Shown in pieces: positions 45,758-55,121 of a stretch of 64,000 nucleotides of DNA. How positions within the stretch are numbered: position 1 is the stretch's first letter; each line of letters opens with the position of its first letter. A model generated the notes under the pieces. The model was given only the letters and a program-made list of their open reading frames with translations. It was not told the origin of the DNA and did no database searches. The DNA is taken from contig NZ_WVHT01000001.1 in NCBI RefSeq assembly GCF_009834875.1, positions 496,001 through 560,000 on the forward strand. The letters run 5' to 3'. The translations under genes were made by a program, and so were the position numbers. This DNA is from Hufsiella arboris (GTDB taxonomy: Bacteria; Bacteroidota; Bacteroidia; Sphingobacteriales; Sphingobacteriaceae).

Positions 45758-46563
45758 TGAAGACAAGGGCAATTACAGGTTTTTTTTTCGTGGTGGTTAT
45801 GCTGGCGTCCGAGCTTTTGGGTGTTTATGCTTTTGCCTTCTTCTTTTTGGTCTTAAGTGTACTGAACCTTAATGAGTTTTATAGCCTTGTTAAAAACGAA
45901 AGGATAAGCCCACAACGTATCAATGGATTGCTGCTTGGCGGAGCACTTTTTGTAACTGTCGTATTTTGGCATGTTTTTGATTTTCCGGCACATTATTTCC
46001 TTGCGGCCGTACCCCTGCTTACATTGATTTATATCGCAGAACTTTATCGAAAAAAAGATAATCCATTTATTAACATCGCTTTTACCTTTACCGGAATTGT
46101 ATTTTGTGTTATACCATTTTGCTTTTTCGCGCTGCTTGCATTTTTGGATGGATCGTTTGAATATCATCTGCCCTTAGGCTTTTTATTGCTGCTTTGGTCA
46201 AGTGATACCGGCGCTTACCTTTTTGGCGTAAAATTGGGAAAGAATAAGCTTTTCGAACGGCATTCGCCAAAAAAGACTTGGGAAGGATTTTTCGGCGGCT
46301 TGCTCACAAGCCTTGTTGTTGCCTTTATTTTAAGTTTATATTTTAAAGAACTTGCTTTCGTTCACTGGGCAGTTGTTTCGGTGATAATCGTAGTTTTCGG
46401 AACAATAGGCGACTTAACCGAATCAATGTTGAAACGAAGTATGAATATAAAAGACTCGGGCAGCATTCTTCCTGGCCACGGCGGTTTGCTTGATCGCTTC
46501 GACGGATTATTCCTATCTGCGCCGGTAGTTTTTACTTACTTATATTTTATCACGATGGTTTAA
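45757..46563 (+). CDS. cdsA: Phosphatidate cytidylyltransferase CdsA
   Basis: A 268-aa polytopic inner-membrane enzyme that makes CDP-diacylglycerol. The signature GDLTESMLKRSMNIKDSG-x-LPGHGGLLDRFD at the C-terminus and SDTGAYLFGVKLGKNKLF / SPKKTWEGFFGG before it are diagnostic. About seven hydrophobic segments. Likely cotranscribed with the CPBP and DUF2007 genes. Confidence 0.95.
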   Translation: MKTRAITGFFFVVVMLASELLGVYAFAFFFLVLSVLNLNEFYSLVKNERISPQRINGLLLGGALFVTVVFWHVFDFPAHYFLAAVPLLTLIYIAELYRKKDNPFINIAFTFTGIVFCVIPFCFFALLAFLDGSFEYHLPLGFLLLLWSSDTGAYLFGVKLGKNKLFERHSPKKTWEGFFGGLLTSLVVAFILSLYFKELAFVHWAVVSVIIVVFGTIGDLTESMLKRSMNIKDSGSILPGHGGLLDRFDGLFLSAPVVFTYLYFITMV

Positions 46564-46603
46564 ACCATATCTGCAAAAGTGCGTTATGCATAAGCTCAAC
46601 TGA

Positions 46604-47650
46604 ATGGAACAAATCAACGACGAAAACGAATTTCAACCTCAAAATTCCGGTTTAAAAAAGGATAAATCCCTTTTATACATGGGAATTATTTTGGGTACTA
46701 TCATCATGGTAATGGGTTATTTAACATTGTTTGTTGATGATCCCTGGAAAATATTCAGAGGCGATGATAAGCCTATAACAGTTATAGACGATAACTCAAA
46801 ATTGCTTGAAAAAACTGAAGAGATGAGTGATGAGCAGGTTCGGAAATCGCTCATCAAGTTTATCGAAGCATTTTACTTTGACCAGCGGCGGGGTTATTTC
46901 GATCCGCCTAGTTATTTTGCTCCAATTACCGAAACGTTTTATAATTTCCATAATCTGACGTACGAGCGGTTAAAAAACCTATACTGGAAACGCAAGGCTG
47001 ATATGGAGAATCTCAAATCGAACTGGATTGTTTCTAGCCTGGATTTCCAGCGTGTCGGCCAGCGTATCGAGGCTACTTACTGGGTTAAGGAAAGTTACCT
47101 GAGGCCATCAAAAAATCAATTGGAAAGCGGCGATTTTCAAGTACAAATGACGATTGATGAAAATGGAAAAATCGTATCGCTAATGGAGCTTAACCAACGA
47201 AATTTTGACGCCACGCCTATTCAGGCTGAACCCGATTCCTTGGTTGATTCTTCTCAGGTCGTTCAGCCGAGTGCGCCAGTAAGCACTCCGCCGGTAACCG
47301 TACCTTCAGAACCTGCAGCAACCAATGCAGCCAGCAATGTTGTCGATAACAAAGTTTACAATTTAGGGTCTGTAGAAGCGGCGCCTGAATTTGACGGAGG
47401 ACAGCGAAAACTGGCGCGGTTCGTTAGAAAAAATTTGAATAGAAATGTCGGCGTAACAGGAGAAAAGGTTTTCGTTGGATTTACGGTAGAAAAAAACGGG
47501 CAGTTGAAGGATATTCATGTTGTCCGCGGAGTTGGCGGAGGCGCTGACGAGGAAGCTTTAAGAGTTGTAAGATCGTCGCCATCATGGAATCCCGGAACAA
47601 TTGGAGGCAAGCCGGTTCGCGTATCATATGTGTTACCTATTGAATTCTGA
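46604..47650 (+). CDS. TonB-type energy transducer
   Basis: A 348-aa protein with one transmembrane helix (residues about 23-43), a region of about 100 residues that contains a folded part rich in aromatic residues (YFDQRRGYFDPPSYF), a Pro/Ser/Thr linker (SAPVSTPPVTVPSEPA, residues 225-240) and a C-terminal TonB domain (AAPEFDGGQRKLARFVRKNL ... FTVEKNGQLKDIHVVRG ... YVLPIEF). No ExbB/ExbD pair is nearby, so it is a spare or specialised TonB that uses a shared motor. Confidence 0.88.
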   Translation: MEQINDENEFQPQNSGLKKDKSLLYMGIILGTIIMVMGYLTLFVDDPWKIFRGDDKPITVIDDNSKLLEKTEEMSDEQVRKSLIKFIEAFYFDQRRGYFDPPSYFAPITETFYNFHNLTYERLKNLYWKRKADMENLKSNWIVSSLDFQRVGQRIEATYWVKESYLRPSKNQLESGDFQVQMTIDENGKIVSLMELNQRNFDATPIQAEPDSLVDSSQVVQPSAPVSTPPVTVPSEPAATNAASNVVDNKVYNLGSVEAAPEFDGGQRKLARFVRKNLNRNVGVTGEKVFVGFTVEKNGQLKDIHVVRGVGGGADEEALRVVRSSPSWNPGTIGGKPVRVSYVLPIEF

Positions 47651-47704
47651 CGGTTTTAATGGGCTTAGTAAGGCTTCAGACGTCTTTAAGCAAAGTTATC
47701 CAAT

Positions 47705-48106
47705 ATGAAAAATCATCTTCAGTTCATTGGTATCGTTCATTCGCCATTGATGAAACTGGAAGACTGCCCGTTGCAGGAAAACGAAGAAAGCCCGGTTGCA
47801 ACAATCGAAGTGTTTGATGATTTTATCGAGGGTACAAGCGATATCCAACCAGGTTTGGAACTTATCTTATTCAGCTGGCTGCATCGGGCCAATCGGTCTG
47901 TTTTAAAAACTCATCCCCGCAATAACCGTCAGGCAGCACTCACGGGAGTTTTTTCAACCCGTTCTCCCGACAGGCCTAACCCCATTGGTATTCACTTTGT
48001 GAAAGTGCTGACGGTTTTAAGTAAAAATGAATTTCAGGTTTCAGCATTAGAGCTCTTAGATCAAACTCCCATAATTGATATTAAACCGAATATCGCAAAG
48101 CGGTAA
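47705..48106 (+). CDS. trmO: TrmO-type tRNA methyltransferase (TsaA domain)
   Basis: A 133-aa protein covering the TsaA/VirR domain: FIGIVHSP, ELILFSWLHRAN, and the FSTRSPDRPNPIGIHFVKVL signature. TrmO makes m6t6A at position 37 of some tRNAs. It is shorter than E. coli TrmO (235 aa) because the extra C-terminal domain is absent, which is common in other lineages. Confidence 0.88.
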   Translation: MKNHLQFIGIVHSPLMKLEDCPLQENEESPVATIEVFDDFIEGTSDIQPGLELILFSWLHRANRSVLKTHPRNNRQAALTGVFSTRSPDRPNPIGIHFVKVLTVLSKNEFQVSALELLDQTPIIDIKPNIAKR

Positions 48107-48129
48107 CGGTCAATATTAAAGCCGCTAAA

Positions 48130-51100
48130 TTACGCCGGAACTTTTTCAGTTAGCTGAGATAAAAGCCAAATAGCTTCTTCGACACTTTGGACATTGTCAA
48201 AAGCGATGCGAAGAGTGTTTTTCACTTCCTTTAAATTACAGCTACGCATATTAGATTGAACGAATTGTAAAACCCTGCTAAATTGTTCGCTTTCAAAATA
48301 TGGCGATTGCTGGTTGGATACAAAAAACCCTTTGAGCGAATTTTTTTTGAACGATATCTTTTCAAATCCGATATCTTTTCCCAACCATTGCAGCCGCATA
48401 ATATTCAACAATTCGGCCACTTGTTTCGGTAGAGGGCCAAAGCGGTCGACAAGCTGTTTTGAGAAAAGTTCCAGTTCTGTTTCGTTGTTCAATTTAGAAA
48501 GTTCGGTATACAGATTGTACCGTTCCGTCACGCTGGTTACATAATGGTCAGGTATCAGAACCTCCAGGTCGGTATCAACTTGTGTAAAGGATATGAACGA
48601 ACGAGGTTTTTCGTCTTTAAACAGATCTTTAAACTCATCCTCTTTAAGTTCCTGTATCGCTTCGTCAAGTATTTTATGATACATTTCGAAACCAATTTCC
48701 GCGATGAATCCGCTTTGTTCGGCCCCTAAAAGGTTCCCGCTTCCGCGGATGTCCAGATCCCGCATCGCCACGTTGAACCCGCTTCCAAGGTCAGAAAACT
48801 CTTCAATAGCGCTTAGTCTTTTCCGTGCTTCGGGTGTAAGTGTTGATAACGGTGGGCTTAGTAGGTAACAGAATGCCTTTTTATTGGATCTTCCTACCCT
48901 GCCGCGCATCTGATGCAGGTCACTTAAACCAAACATGTGGGCATGATTGATGATAATGGTATTTGCATTTGGAATATCAAGCCCTGCCTCAATGATAGTG
49001 GTTGCCACCAGCACATCTTTTTCACCGTTGATAAATTGCAGCATCACGTCTTCGAGCGCATCGCCTTCAAGCTGCCCGTGGGCAATGCCAATCCTGCTTT
49101 TTGGCACAAGCCTTTGGATCATACCGCCTAACTGAGGCAGATCTGCAACGCGGTTGTGTATTAAGAAAACCTGTCCGCCACGATCCAATTCATATTCAAC
49201 GGCTTCTTTAATTAATTTTTCGTTGAACACATGCAGCTCGGTAACCACGGGCTGGCGATTCGGTGGTGGCGTGCTGATAATGCTCAAGTCCCTTGCTCCC
49301 ATTAGTGAAAAATGCAATGTCCGGGGAATAGGCGTTGCCGTCAATGTTAACGTATCGACATTCGCGCGGAGCTGCTTCAATTTTTCCTTTACCCCAACGC
49401 CAAATTTTTGTTCCTCATCTATTATCAGTAAACCAAGATCTTTAAACTTAACATCTTTACTGACAAGGCGGTGGGTCCCAATAATAACATCAACTTTTCC
49501 GTCTGCCAGCTTTTGCAGCGTTTCCTTGATTTGTGCGGATGTTTTGAAACGGTTTATGTAATCGATATTACAAGGGAATCCTTTCAACCGTGATGCGAAG
49601 GTTTTAAAATGCTGCAGCGCCAGAATTGTTGTCGGCACTAAAATAGCGACCTGTTTACTATCTGCAACTGCTTTAAATGCTGCACGAACCGCAATTTCAG
49701 TTTTGCCGAAACCCACGTCACCGCAGATCAACCGATCCATCGGATGCGGCGACTCCATGTCCTTTTTAACGTCGGCGGTTGATTTTACCTGGTCGGGCGT
49801 ATCTTCATAGATAAAAGACGCCTCAAGTTCTGTTTGCAGGTAAGTGTCGGGGTTAAACGCATTTCCCGTTTGCGCCTTTCTTACGGCGTAAAGTTTGATC
49901 AGGTCGCGGGCAATGTCTTTAACTTTTTTTTTCGTCGTTTTTTTCAGCTTGTCCCAGGCGTCCGATCCGAGCTTGTTCATTTTAGGGACAGCGCCCTCTT
50001 TGCCCGAAAATTTGGCAATCCTGTTAAGCGAATTGATGTTCACATACAGCAGGTCATTATCGGCGTAAACCAACCGGATCATTTCCTGAACTTTCCCGTT
50101 CACTTCCACTTTTTCCAGGCCGGCATATTTTCCGACACCGTGATCAATATGTGTAATGAAATCGCCCGGCTTAAGCTCCCGGAGTTCCTTCAGCGTAATT
50201 GCCTGCGAACGTTGGTAACCTTTTTTAAGCTTGTATTTGTAATAGCGGTCGAAAATCTGGTGATCGGTATAACAAGCAATATTTTGTTCGTGATCTACAA
50301 ACCCTTCGCGAAGAGAAACATTGACGGGTGTAAACCGGACGGTTTTGTCAATATCTTCAAAAATGCTGTACAGGCGTTCAACCTGTTTAGATGAATCTGT
50401 GAAAATGAAGTTATTGATTTTTGCCGCTTCATTCAACCTGATATTGTGGATAAGCAGGTTAAAATCCTTGTTGAATGAAGGCTGAGGCTTTATATCAAAA
50501 TGAATAGCTTCGTTTGGCGAATAGAAAAACTGCTTTCCGAATTCAATAACGGGGAAGTCGCGCAACTGGTCAGCAAGAAGCTTCTCATCACTGAAACTGA
50601 ATTTCGGATCAATCCATTCCGGGTTTTGTGCCTTATCTGCAGCAGGTAAGGCTTTCCAAAATTCAGTCGATTTTTTGTATCCTGTTTTGATAATATCAAG
50701 CGTAAACTGCACGTCTTTGAACCAAAGAACGGAGTCCGCATCGATATATTCAAGCAGCGAAATGTTATTTTCAGTAAGGAATTTCGACTGGACATTCGGA
50801 ACGATCGTGATGCTTTTTACCGACTCGGCAGACAGCTGGCTGTCTATTTCAAATGTTCGGATACTTTCGATGAAATCAGCAAAAAACTCGATACGATACG
50901 GCAGCGTATGTGAAAAAGAGAAAATGTCGACTATTCCGCCTCGTATGGAAAACTGTCCCGGCTCGTAAACAAAATCAACCCGCTCAAAATCGTATTCAAT
51001 TAAAAAATCATTGATAAAATCGATATCAAGCTTGTTGCTTACCGCTATTTCAAGTGTGTTTTTCTCAAGCTGTTTCCGGTCGATAACCTTTTCCGCAAGA

Positions 51101-51483
51101 GCTTCCGGATAGGTTACAATCAGCTTTCCAAATTCCGAGGAGTGATTTAACTCGTTTAGAACCTCCGCCCTCTGAAGCACGTGACTGTTGTCTGGCTGGG
51201 TAAACTCAAACGGCTTGCGATATGACGAAGGAAAAAAAAGAATTTCCTTATCCAGCAAGCTTTCAAGGTCGCTCTGGAAGAACGCGGCTTCCTCCCTGTC
51301 GGGAAGGATAAAAACAAAATGCTGGTGATTTAAAAAGTATAAGGCAAGCGCCGCCATGGCATCACTCGATCCGACGAGGCCTTTAAGATGAATTCTTGGA
51401 TTTTTAACGACGTTTAACGCTTTGGCTAACGATAAAATCCGGTTATCTGACTTGTAAGTATCTAAAATATCTCTAACGTTCAC
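48130..51483 (-). CDS. mfd: Transcription-repair coupling factor Mfd
   Basis: An 1117-aa motor that removes stalled RNA polymerase and recruits UvrA. N-terminal UvrB-like region (to about 330), RNA polymerase-interacting domain near GDFITHIDHGVGKYAGLE (about 440), Walker A GDVGFGKTEIAV (590), DEEQ box IDEEQKFG, RecG-like TRG part and C-terminal UvrA-related domain. The start is a GTG at 51483. The 142 bases to the divergent DUF4199 gene have CAAATATA (51500-51507), an exact -7 element on this strand. Confidence 0.95.
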   Translation of the reverse strand: MNVRDILDTYKSDNRILSLAKALNVVKNPRIHLKGLVGSSDAMAALALYFLNHQHFVFILPDREEAAFFQSDLESLLDKEILFFPSSYRKPFEFTQPDNSHVLQRAEVLNELNHSSEFGKLIVTYPEALAEKVIDRKQLEKNTLEIAVSNKLDIDFINDFLIEYDFERVDFVYEPGQFSIRGGIVDIFSFSHTLPYRIEFFADFIESIRTFEIDSQLSAESVKSITIVPNVQSKFLTENNISLLEYIDADSVLWFKDVQFTLDIIKTGYKKSTEFWKALPAADKAQNPEWIDPKFSFSDEKLLADQLRDFPVIEFGKQFFYSPNEAIHFDIKPQPSFNKDFNLLIHNIRLNEAAKINNFIFTDSSKQVERLYSIFEDIDKTVRFTPVNVSLREGFVDHEQNIACYTDHQIFDRYYKYKLKKGYQRSQAITLKELRELKPGDFITHIDHGVGKYAGLEKVEVNGKVQEMIRLVYADNDLLYVNINSLNRIAKFSGKEGAVPKMNKLGSDAWDKLKKTTKKKVKDIARDLIKLYAVRKAQTGNAFNPDTYLQTELEASFIYEDTPDQVKSTADVKKDMESPHPMDRLICGDVGFGKTEIAVRAAFKAVADSKQVAILVPTTILALQHFKTFASRLKGFPCNIDYINRFKTSAQIKETLQKLADGKVDVIIGTHRLVSKDVKFKDLGLLIIDEEQKFGVGVKEKLKQLRANVDTLTLTATPIPRTLHFSLMGARDLSIISTPPPNRQPVVTELHVFNEKLIKEAVEYELDRGGQVFLIHNRVADLPQLGGMIQRLVPKSRIGIAHGQLEGDALEDVMLQFINGEKDVLVATTIIEAGLDIPNANTIIINHAHMFGLSDLHQMRGRVGRSNKKAFCYLLSPPLSTLTPEARKRLSAIEEFSDLGSGFNVAMRDLDIRGSGNLLGAEQSGFIAEIGFEMYHKILDEAIQELKEDEFKDLFKDEKPRSFISFTQVDTDLEVLIPDHYVTSVTERYNLYTELSKLNNETELELFSKQLVDRFGPLPKQVAELLNIMRLQWLGKDIGFEKISFKKNSLKGFFVSNQQSPYFESEQFSRVLQFVQSNMRSCNLKEVKNTLRIAFDNVQSVEEAIWLLSQLTEKVPA

Positions 51484-51499
51484 TGCCCTGAATTAGTAA

Positions 51500-51507
51500 C
51501 AAATATA
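51500..51507 (-). promoter_or_regulatory. -7 promoter element of mfd
   Basis: The minus strand reads TATATTTG, an exact TAnnTTTG match, 16 bases before the GTG start of mfd. No strong -33 TTG was found 19-20 bases upstream. Confidence 0.4.
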
Positions 51508-51625
51508 CGCCTTACTCTAAAAATTCCAGCTGAATTATAAACGGCTTTGTTTGAATTCTGTTGAACAATTTTTGAGTTTGTTATGTTAAGAAAGCAGAAT
51601 TTATCAACCTTAAACTAAAACTAAA

Positions 51626-52039
51626 ATGAGCAATTTTATTAAATATGGACTGATAATCGGAATTGTAAGCGGCATCTGGCTATTGATTATGCACTTTGCC
51701 GGAGTTTTTAATCCGGAGAAAAACCCCACCGGAAATATTTCCTGGTTAGAATACGTGTCTATAATTATACCGCTAATTGGATTATACACCGGCATTAAAT
51801 CTTTTCGCGACGGAGAAAATGGCGGTAAAATGGAGTTCTTTGAAGGATTGTTCGAAGGATTTAAAATTATGGTGGTTAGCGGCGTTATCGTGTCTTTTTT
51901 TGCCGTGATTTATATTTCATATGTTCCTTCAGTTCTTAAAGGCGATTATATGGGCCGCATTGGCGGCGCGCTGATAGTTGGTATGTTATTTAACTTAGCC
52001 AGCTCTTTAATTTTAATGAACAAACAAAAAGCATTATAA
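51626..52039 (+). CDS. DUF4199 family membrane protein
   Basis: A 137-aa protein with four transmembrane helices and the family segment GLYTGIKSFRDGENGGKMEFFEGLFEGFKIMV. DUF4199 proteins are common in Bacteroidota and have no assigned role. It leads a run of four small membrane protein genes on the same strand. Confidence 0.85.
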   Translation: MSNFIKYGLIIGIVSGIWLLIMHFAGVFNPEKNPTGNISWLEYVSIIIPLIGLYTGIKSFRDGENGGKMEFFEGLFEGFKIMVVSGVIVSFFAVIYISYVPSVLKGDYMGRIGGALIVGMLFNLASSLILMNKQKAL

Positions 52040-52336
52040 GTGAATACCAGGGCGTTTCCGGTTGAATTATTGATCTGGTTAAGCGCCTTACTTTTTTTTG
52101 CAATCTCTCCATTCCAGCATTTAAACCTCGACTTATGTCTTCTTAAAAATTTGGGGTTTTCGTGGTGCCCGGGTTGCGGTTTAGGCCATTCAATCGTCAG
52201 CTTGCTTCACGGAAATATTCGCCAGTCATTTCAACAGCACTGGTTTGGTTTGCCGGCTGTAATAATACTGACTCACAGAATTTGGATTTTAAGTAACAAT
52301 TTCCGAAAATCATATTCAAATAATAAAACGAAATGA
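52040..52336 (+). CDS. DUF2752 family small membrane protein
   Basis: A 98-aa protein with the DUF2752 signature C-(x)-CPGCGLGHSIVSLLHG: here LKNLGFSWCPGCGLGHS, and two hydrophobic helices (residues 7-26 and 70-86). The GTG start at 52040 directly follows the DUF4199 stop. The CPxCG core resembles a membrane-bound metal or redox site; the function is unknown. Its stop overlaps the TM2 gene by four bases. Confidence 0.85.
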   Translation: MNTRAFPVELLIWLSALLFFAISPFQHLNLDLCLLKNLGFSWCPGCGLGHSIVSLLHGNIRQSFQQHWFGLPAVIILTHRIWILSNNFRKSYSNNKTK

Positions 52337-52695
52337 TGTATCAGGAACTGTTATCAAATCTGAGAGGAATTTCTCCTGAAGAGTTTGCAATGCTCCAACA
52401 TGTTATGGAGGGAATGAGTGAGCAGCAAGCCTCCAGATTTATTTTATTCTATTCGGGCAAGCGAAAAACACCGCAAGATCTCCTGTTGTTCACCCTGCTT
52501 GGATTCCTCGGAATTAATGGCATCCAGCGTTTCGTGACCGGGCAGATAGGAATGGGAATTTTATACCTGGTAACTGGCGGCCTTTGCTTAATTGGTACAA
52601 TAGTGGATCTGATAAATTACCGGTCAATGGCCAACGACTATAATTATGGCCAGGCTGTTGAGTGTTCAAAAATGGCCCGCGCAATGGTTAGTTAA
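52333..52695 (+). CDS. TM2 domain protein
   Basis: A 120-aa protein with an N-terminal soluble helical part (1-50) and the TM2 domain: LLLFTLLGFLGINGIQRFVTGQIGMGILYLVTGGLCLIGTIVDLI, two helices around a G-x-x-R-F turn. TM2 proteins in bacteria are of unknown role. It overlaps the DUF2752 gene by four bases (ATGA). Confidence 0.85.
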   Translation: MMYQELLSNLRGISPEEFAMLQHVMEGMSEQQASRFILFYSGKRKTPQDLLLFTLLGFLGINGIQRFVTGQIGMGILYLVTGGLCLIGTIVDLINYRSMANDYNYGQAVECSKMARAMVS

Positions 52696-52746
52696 GCTTT
52701 TCCGATAAAAATGTTTCTCAAAAATATCATCCTCATAACTTATCTG

Positions 52747-52754
52747 TAATTTTG
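52747..52754 (+). promoter_or_regulatory. -7 promoter element close to a start codon
   Basis: TAATTTTG, an exact -7 element, ends six bases before the ATG of the 145-aa membrane protein, another leaderless-looking arrangement. Confidence 0.4.
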
Positions 52755-52760
52755 CACTTC

Positions 52761-53198
52761 ATGCAAAATTTACAAACGGCCATTTATATTGCCCTCGCGC
52801 TTAATTTCATAATTGGCTTTTTTTTCTGCCTGGCTATTCGCAATGCGTTATTACAAGTTCAGGAAGAAAATCGTGCCTTACCAATGGCAACTGTCTGGTT
52901 ACTTCTTATACCCGTTTTTAGCCTTATCTGGATTTTCATAGTTGTACAACGCGTTTCCCAATCAATCGAGGCAGAACTGCACGAACGGAATTTCGAAGTG
53001 GATGAGAAACCAGCTTATATTATCGGCATGAGTTATGCAGTGACCTCGCTGATTATGATCTTCCCTTTTCCGGCGCTGCTTCAGTTTGTCTTCGGTATAG
53101 CAGGGCTTATTTTTTTCATTCAATATTGGTTGAAAATAAACTGGTATAAAAGAATACTGAAAGATGACGCCGACCAGGAAAAAACAGAGGAACTATGA
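52761..53198 (+). CDS. Four-helix membrane protein of unknown function
   Basis: A 145-aa protein with four hydrophobic helices (about 5-25, 45-65, 95-113, 117-135), separated by an acidic loop (QSIEAELHERNFEVDEKP) and a charged tail (DDADQEKTEEL). No domain is recognised. Start ATG 52761 is preferred over a TTG nine bases upstream, which would lie within the -7 element. It overlaps nif3 by four bases (ATGA). Confidence 0.65.
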   Translation: MQNLQTAIYIALALNFIIGFFFCLAIRNALLQVQEENRALPMATVWLLLIPVFSLIWIFIVVQRVSQSIEAELHERNFEVDEKPAYIIGMSYAVTSLIMIFPFPALLQFVFGIAGLIFFIQYWLKINWYKRILKDDADQEKTEEL

Positions 53199-54292
53199 GG
53201 CTTGATGAACTAATTGCGCACCTCGAATCATTTGCGCCGCTTTCTTACCAGGAAGATTATGATAACGCAGGGCTGATCGTCGGTGACAGGAATCAGGAAA
53301 TCTCCGCCGCTCTTATTTCTCTGGATTGTATTGAATCCGTTGTAGAAGAAGCCATAAGTAAGGGATGTCAGTTGATCATCTCTCATCACCCGATCGTTTT
53401 TCGCGGGCTCAAAAAGTTTAATGGCAGCAGCTATGTCGAGCGGGTGGTCATGAAAGCTATAAAGCATAACATCGCGCTTTATGCCATTCATACCAATCTG
53501 GACAATGTGTCGCAGGGAGTAAATAAAAAAATTTGTGATGTCTTAGGTATTAAGAATCCGACAATTTTGATGCCCAAAGGCAATATTTTAAAGAAACTGA
53601 TAACGTTCTGCCCGGTCGATCAGGCAGAAAAAGTAAGACAGGCGTTGTTTAATGGCGGAGCCGGGCAAATCGGCAATTATTCGGAATGCAGTTTTAATGC
53701 CAACGGTACCGGAACATTTACTGCGGGTGAAGGAGCCAATCCTTTTGTTGGCGAAAGATTCGCGCAGCATCATGAAAATGAAATTCGTATCGAGACAATA
53801 TTTGCCGCTAATCAGCAACGGCAGGTTTTGATCGCCTTGTTTGAGTCGCATCCTTATGAAGAAGTTGCTTATGACATTTATCCGCTCGACAACGCGCATC
53901 AGCAGGTAGGTTCGGGTATGATTGGCAACCTTGAAAGGGAAACGGATGAAATGAGTTTCCTGACCCATGTTAAGCTGCAGCTCAAAGCGAAAGTTATCCG
54001 GCATACCGCGCTTAACGGGAAAAAAGTGAAACGCGTTGCAGTTTGCGGCGGCGCCGGAGGCTTTTTATTGAAGCAGGCAATTAGTGCCGGCGCCGACGTT
54101 TTTATCACCGCCGATTACAAATATCATGAGTTTTTTGATGCCGATAAAAAAACCCTTATTGCCGATGTGGGACATTTTGAAAGTGAGCAATTTACGCAAG
54201 AATTGTTATTGGAAATTATTCGGAAAAAATTTCCTAACTTTGCACTCCATTTAACGGAACAAAATACAAACCCAATAAATTATTTGATTTAA
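53195..54292 (+). CDS. Nif3-like dinuclear metal centre protein
   Basis: A 365-aa NIF3/YqfO-type hexameric protein. Metal ligand motifs: YDNAGLIVGD, SHHPIVFRGLKK, HTNLDNV, and the C-terminal GDVGHFESEQF-like segment (here ADVGHFESEQ). Between the halves (residues about 130-240) is the PII-like insert seen in YqfO. Some members are described as GTP cyclohydrolase 1 type 2, without firm proof. The promoter of the following gene lies within its 3' end. Confidence 0.9.
   Translation: MRLDELIAHLESFAPLSYQEDYDNAGLIVGDRNQEISAALISLDCIESVVEEAISKGCQLIISHHPIVFRGLKKFNGSSYVERVVMKAIKHNIALYAIHTNLDNVSQGVNKKICDVLGIKNPTILMPKGNILKKLITFCPVDQAEKVRQALFNGGAGQIGNYSECSFNANGTGTFTAGEGANPFVGERFAQHHENEIRIETIFAANQQRQVLIALFESHPYEEVAYDIYPLDNAHQQVGSGMIGNLERETDEMSFLTHVKLQLKAKVIRHTALNGKKVKRVAVCGGAGGFLLKQAISAGADVFITADYKYHEFFDADKKTLIADVGHFESEQFTQELLLEIIRKKFPNFALHLTEQNTNPINYLI
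54213..54242 (+). promoter_or_regulatory. Promoter inside the nif3 3' end
   Basis: TTG at 54213-54215, a 19-base spacer, and TAACTTTG at 54235-54242: the best full match to the Bacteroidota consensus in the window. It drives the zinc-ribbon gene with a leader of about 43 bases while lying within nif3 coding sequence. Confidence 0.65.
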
Positions 54293-55041
54293 TGGAACAA
54301 ACGGTAGAGCAAAAACTTAAAGCCTTATACGAACTTCAAACCATTCACACCCAGGTTGATAAGATTCGCCAGACACGCGGCGAGCTTCCAATGGAGGTTG
54401 CAGACCTGGAAGATGAAGTTGCAGGGCTTGAAACACGTATTCAGAAAATAAAAAATGAGCTCGACGATACAGAAGATGCTATCGTAACTCGTAAAAATAC
54501 CATTAAAGAAGCTCAGGCTGCTATCAAGAAATATGAGACTCAGCTAAACGATGTGAAGAACAATCGTGAATACGACGCTATCAACAAGGAAATTGAAATT
54601 CAGGGACTAGACATCCAGGTGTCTGAGAAAAAGATCCGCGAATTTGGTTTCGAGATCACAAATAAAACGGAAGTTTACGAAAAGGCTCTTGCCAACCTCG
54701 AAGAGCGCCGGAAAGATCTTGAAATTAAAAAAGCTGAATTAGACACGATCACTGCTGAAACTCAAAAGGAAGAAGAGGATTTAACTGATCGTGCCGAAAA
54801 AGCAGAACAAGGTATTGACGAGCGATTATTAATAGCTTATAAAAGACTTCGCCATAACGCTAAAAACGGTTTAGCTGTTGTAACCATTCAGCGTGATTCA
54901 TGCTCAGGATGTTTCAACCAGATTCCGCCACAGCGCCAAATGGACATTCGTCAGCACAAAAAAGTTATTGTTTGTGAGCATTGCGGCCGTATCCTTATTG
55001 ATGAGGCCTTGTCTCATGAAGCGCAGGAAGTGCAGCAATAA
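54292..55041 (+). CDS. Coiled-coil protein with C4 zinc ribbon
   Basis: A 249-aa protein: residues 20-175 form an antiparallel coiled coil, then a C4 zinc ribbon with CSGC (in DSCSGCFNQIPP) and CEHC (in IVCEHCGRIL). This zf-RING_7-type pair is often found next to nif3, as here; its role is unknown (nucleic acid binding has been suggested). The start ATG overlaps the nif3 stop by one base. Confidence 0.88.
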   Translation: MEQTVEQKLKALYELQTIHTQVDKIRQTRGELPMEVADLEDEVAGLETRIQKIKNELDDTEDAIVTRKNTIKEAQAAIKKYETQLNDVKNNREYDAINKEIEIQGLDIQVSEKKIREFGFEITNKTEVYEKALANLEERRKDLEIKKAELDTITAETQKEEEDLTDRAEKAEQGIDERLLIAYKRLRHNAKNGLAVVTIQRDSCSGCFNQIPPQRQMDIRQHKKVIVCEHCGRILIDEALSHEAQEVQQ

Positions 55042-55062
55042 AAAATATCATTTTAAGCTAAC

Positions 55063-55096
55063 AAAAAGCGATTTGGAAAACCAGGTCGCTTTTTTT
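55063..55096 (+). terminator. Rho-independent terminator
   Basis: AAAAAGCGA (55063-55071) pairs with TCGCTTTTT (55086-55094), and the stem continues inward (TTTGG/CCAGG, with wobble pairs) to an AAAA loop, with a T-run after. It ends the zinc-ribbon gene. Confidence 0.85.
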
Positions 55097-55121
55097 GCGT
55101 TAACACCCAAAACCTTAATGG

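Noticed and set aside
53588-54004. Antisense open frame in nif3
   Set aside because: It is the shadow of the strongly conserved nif3 frame.
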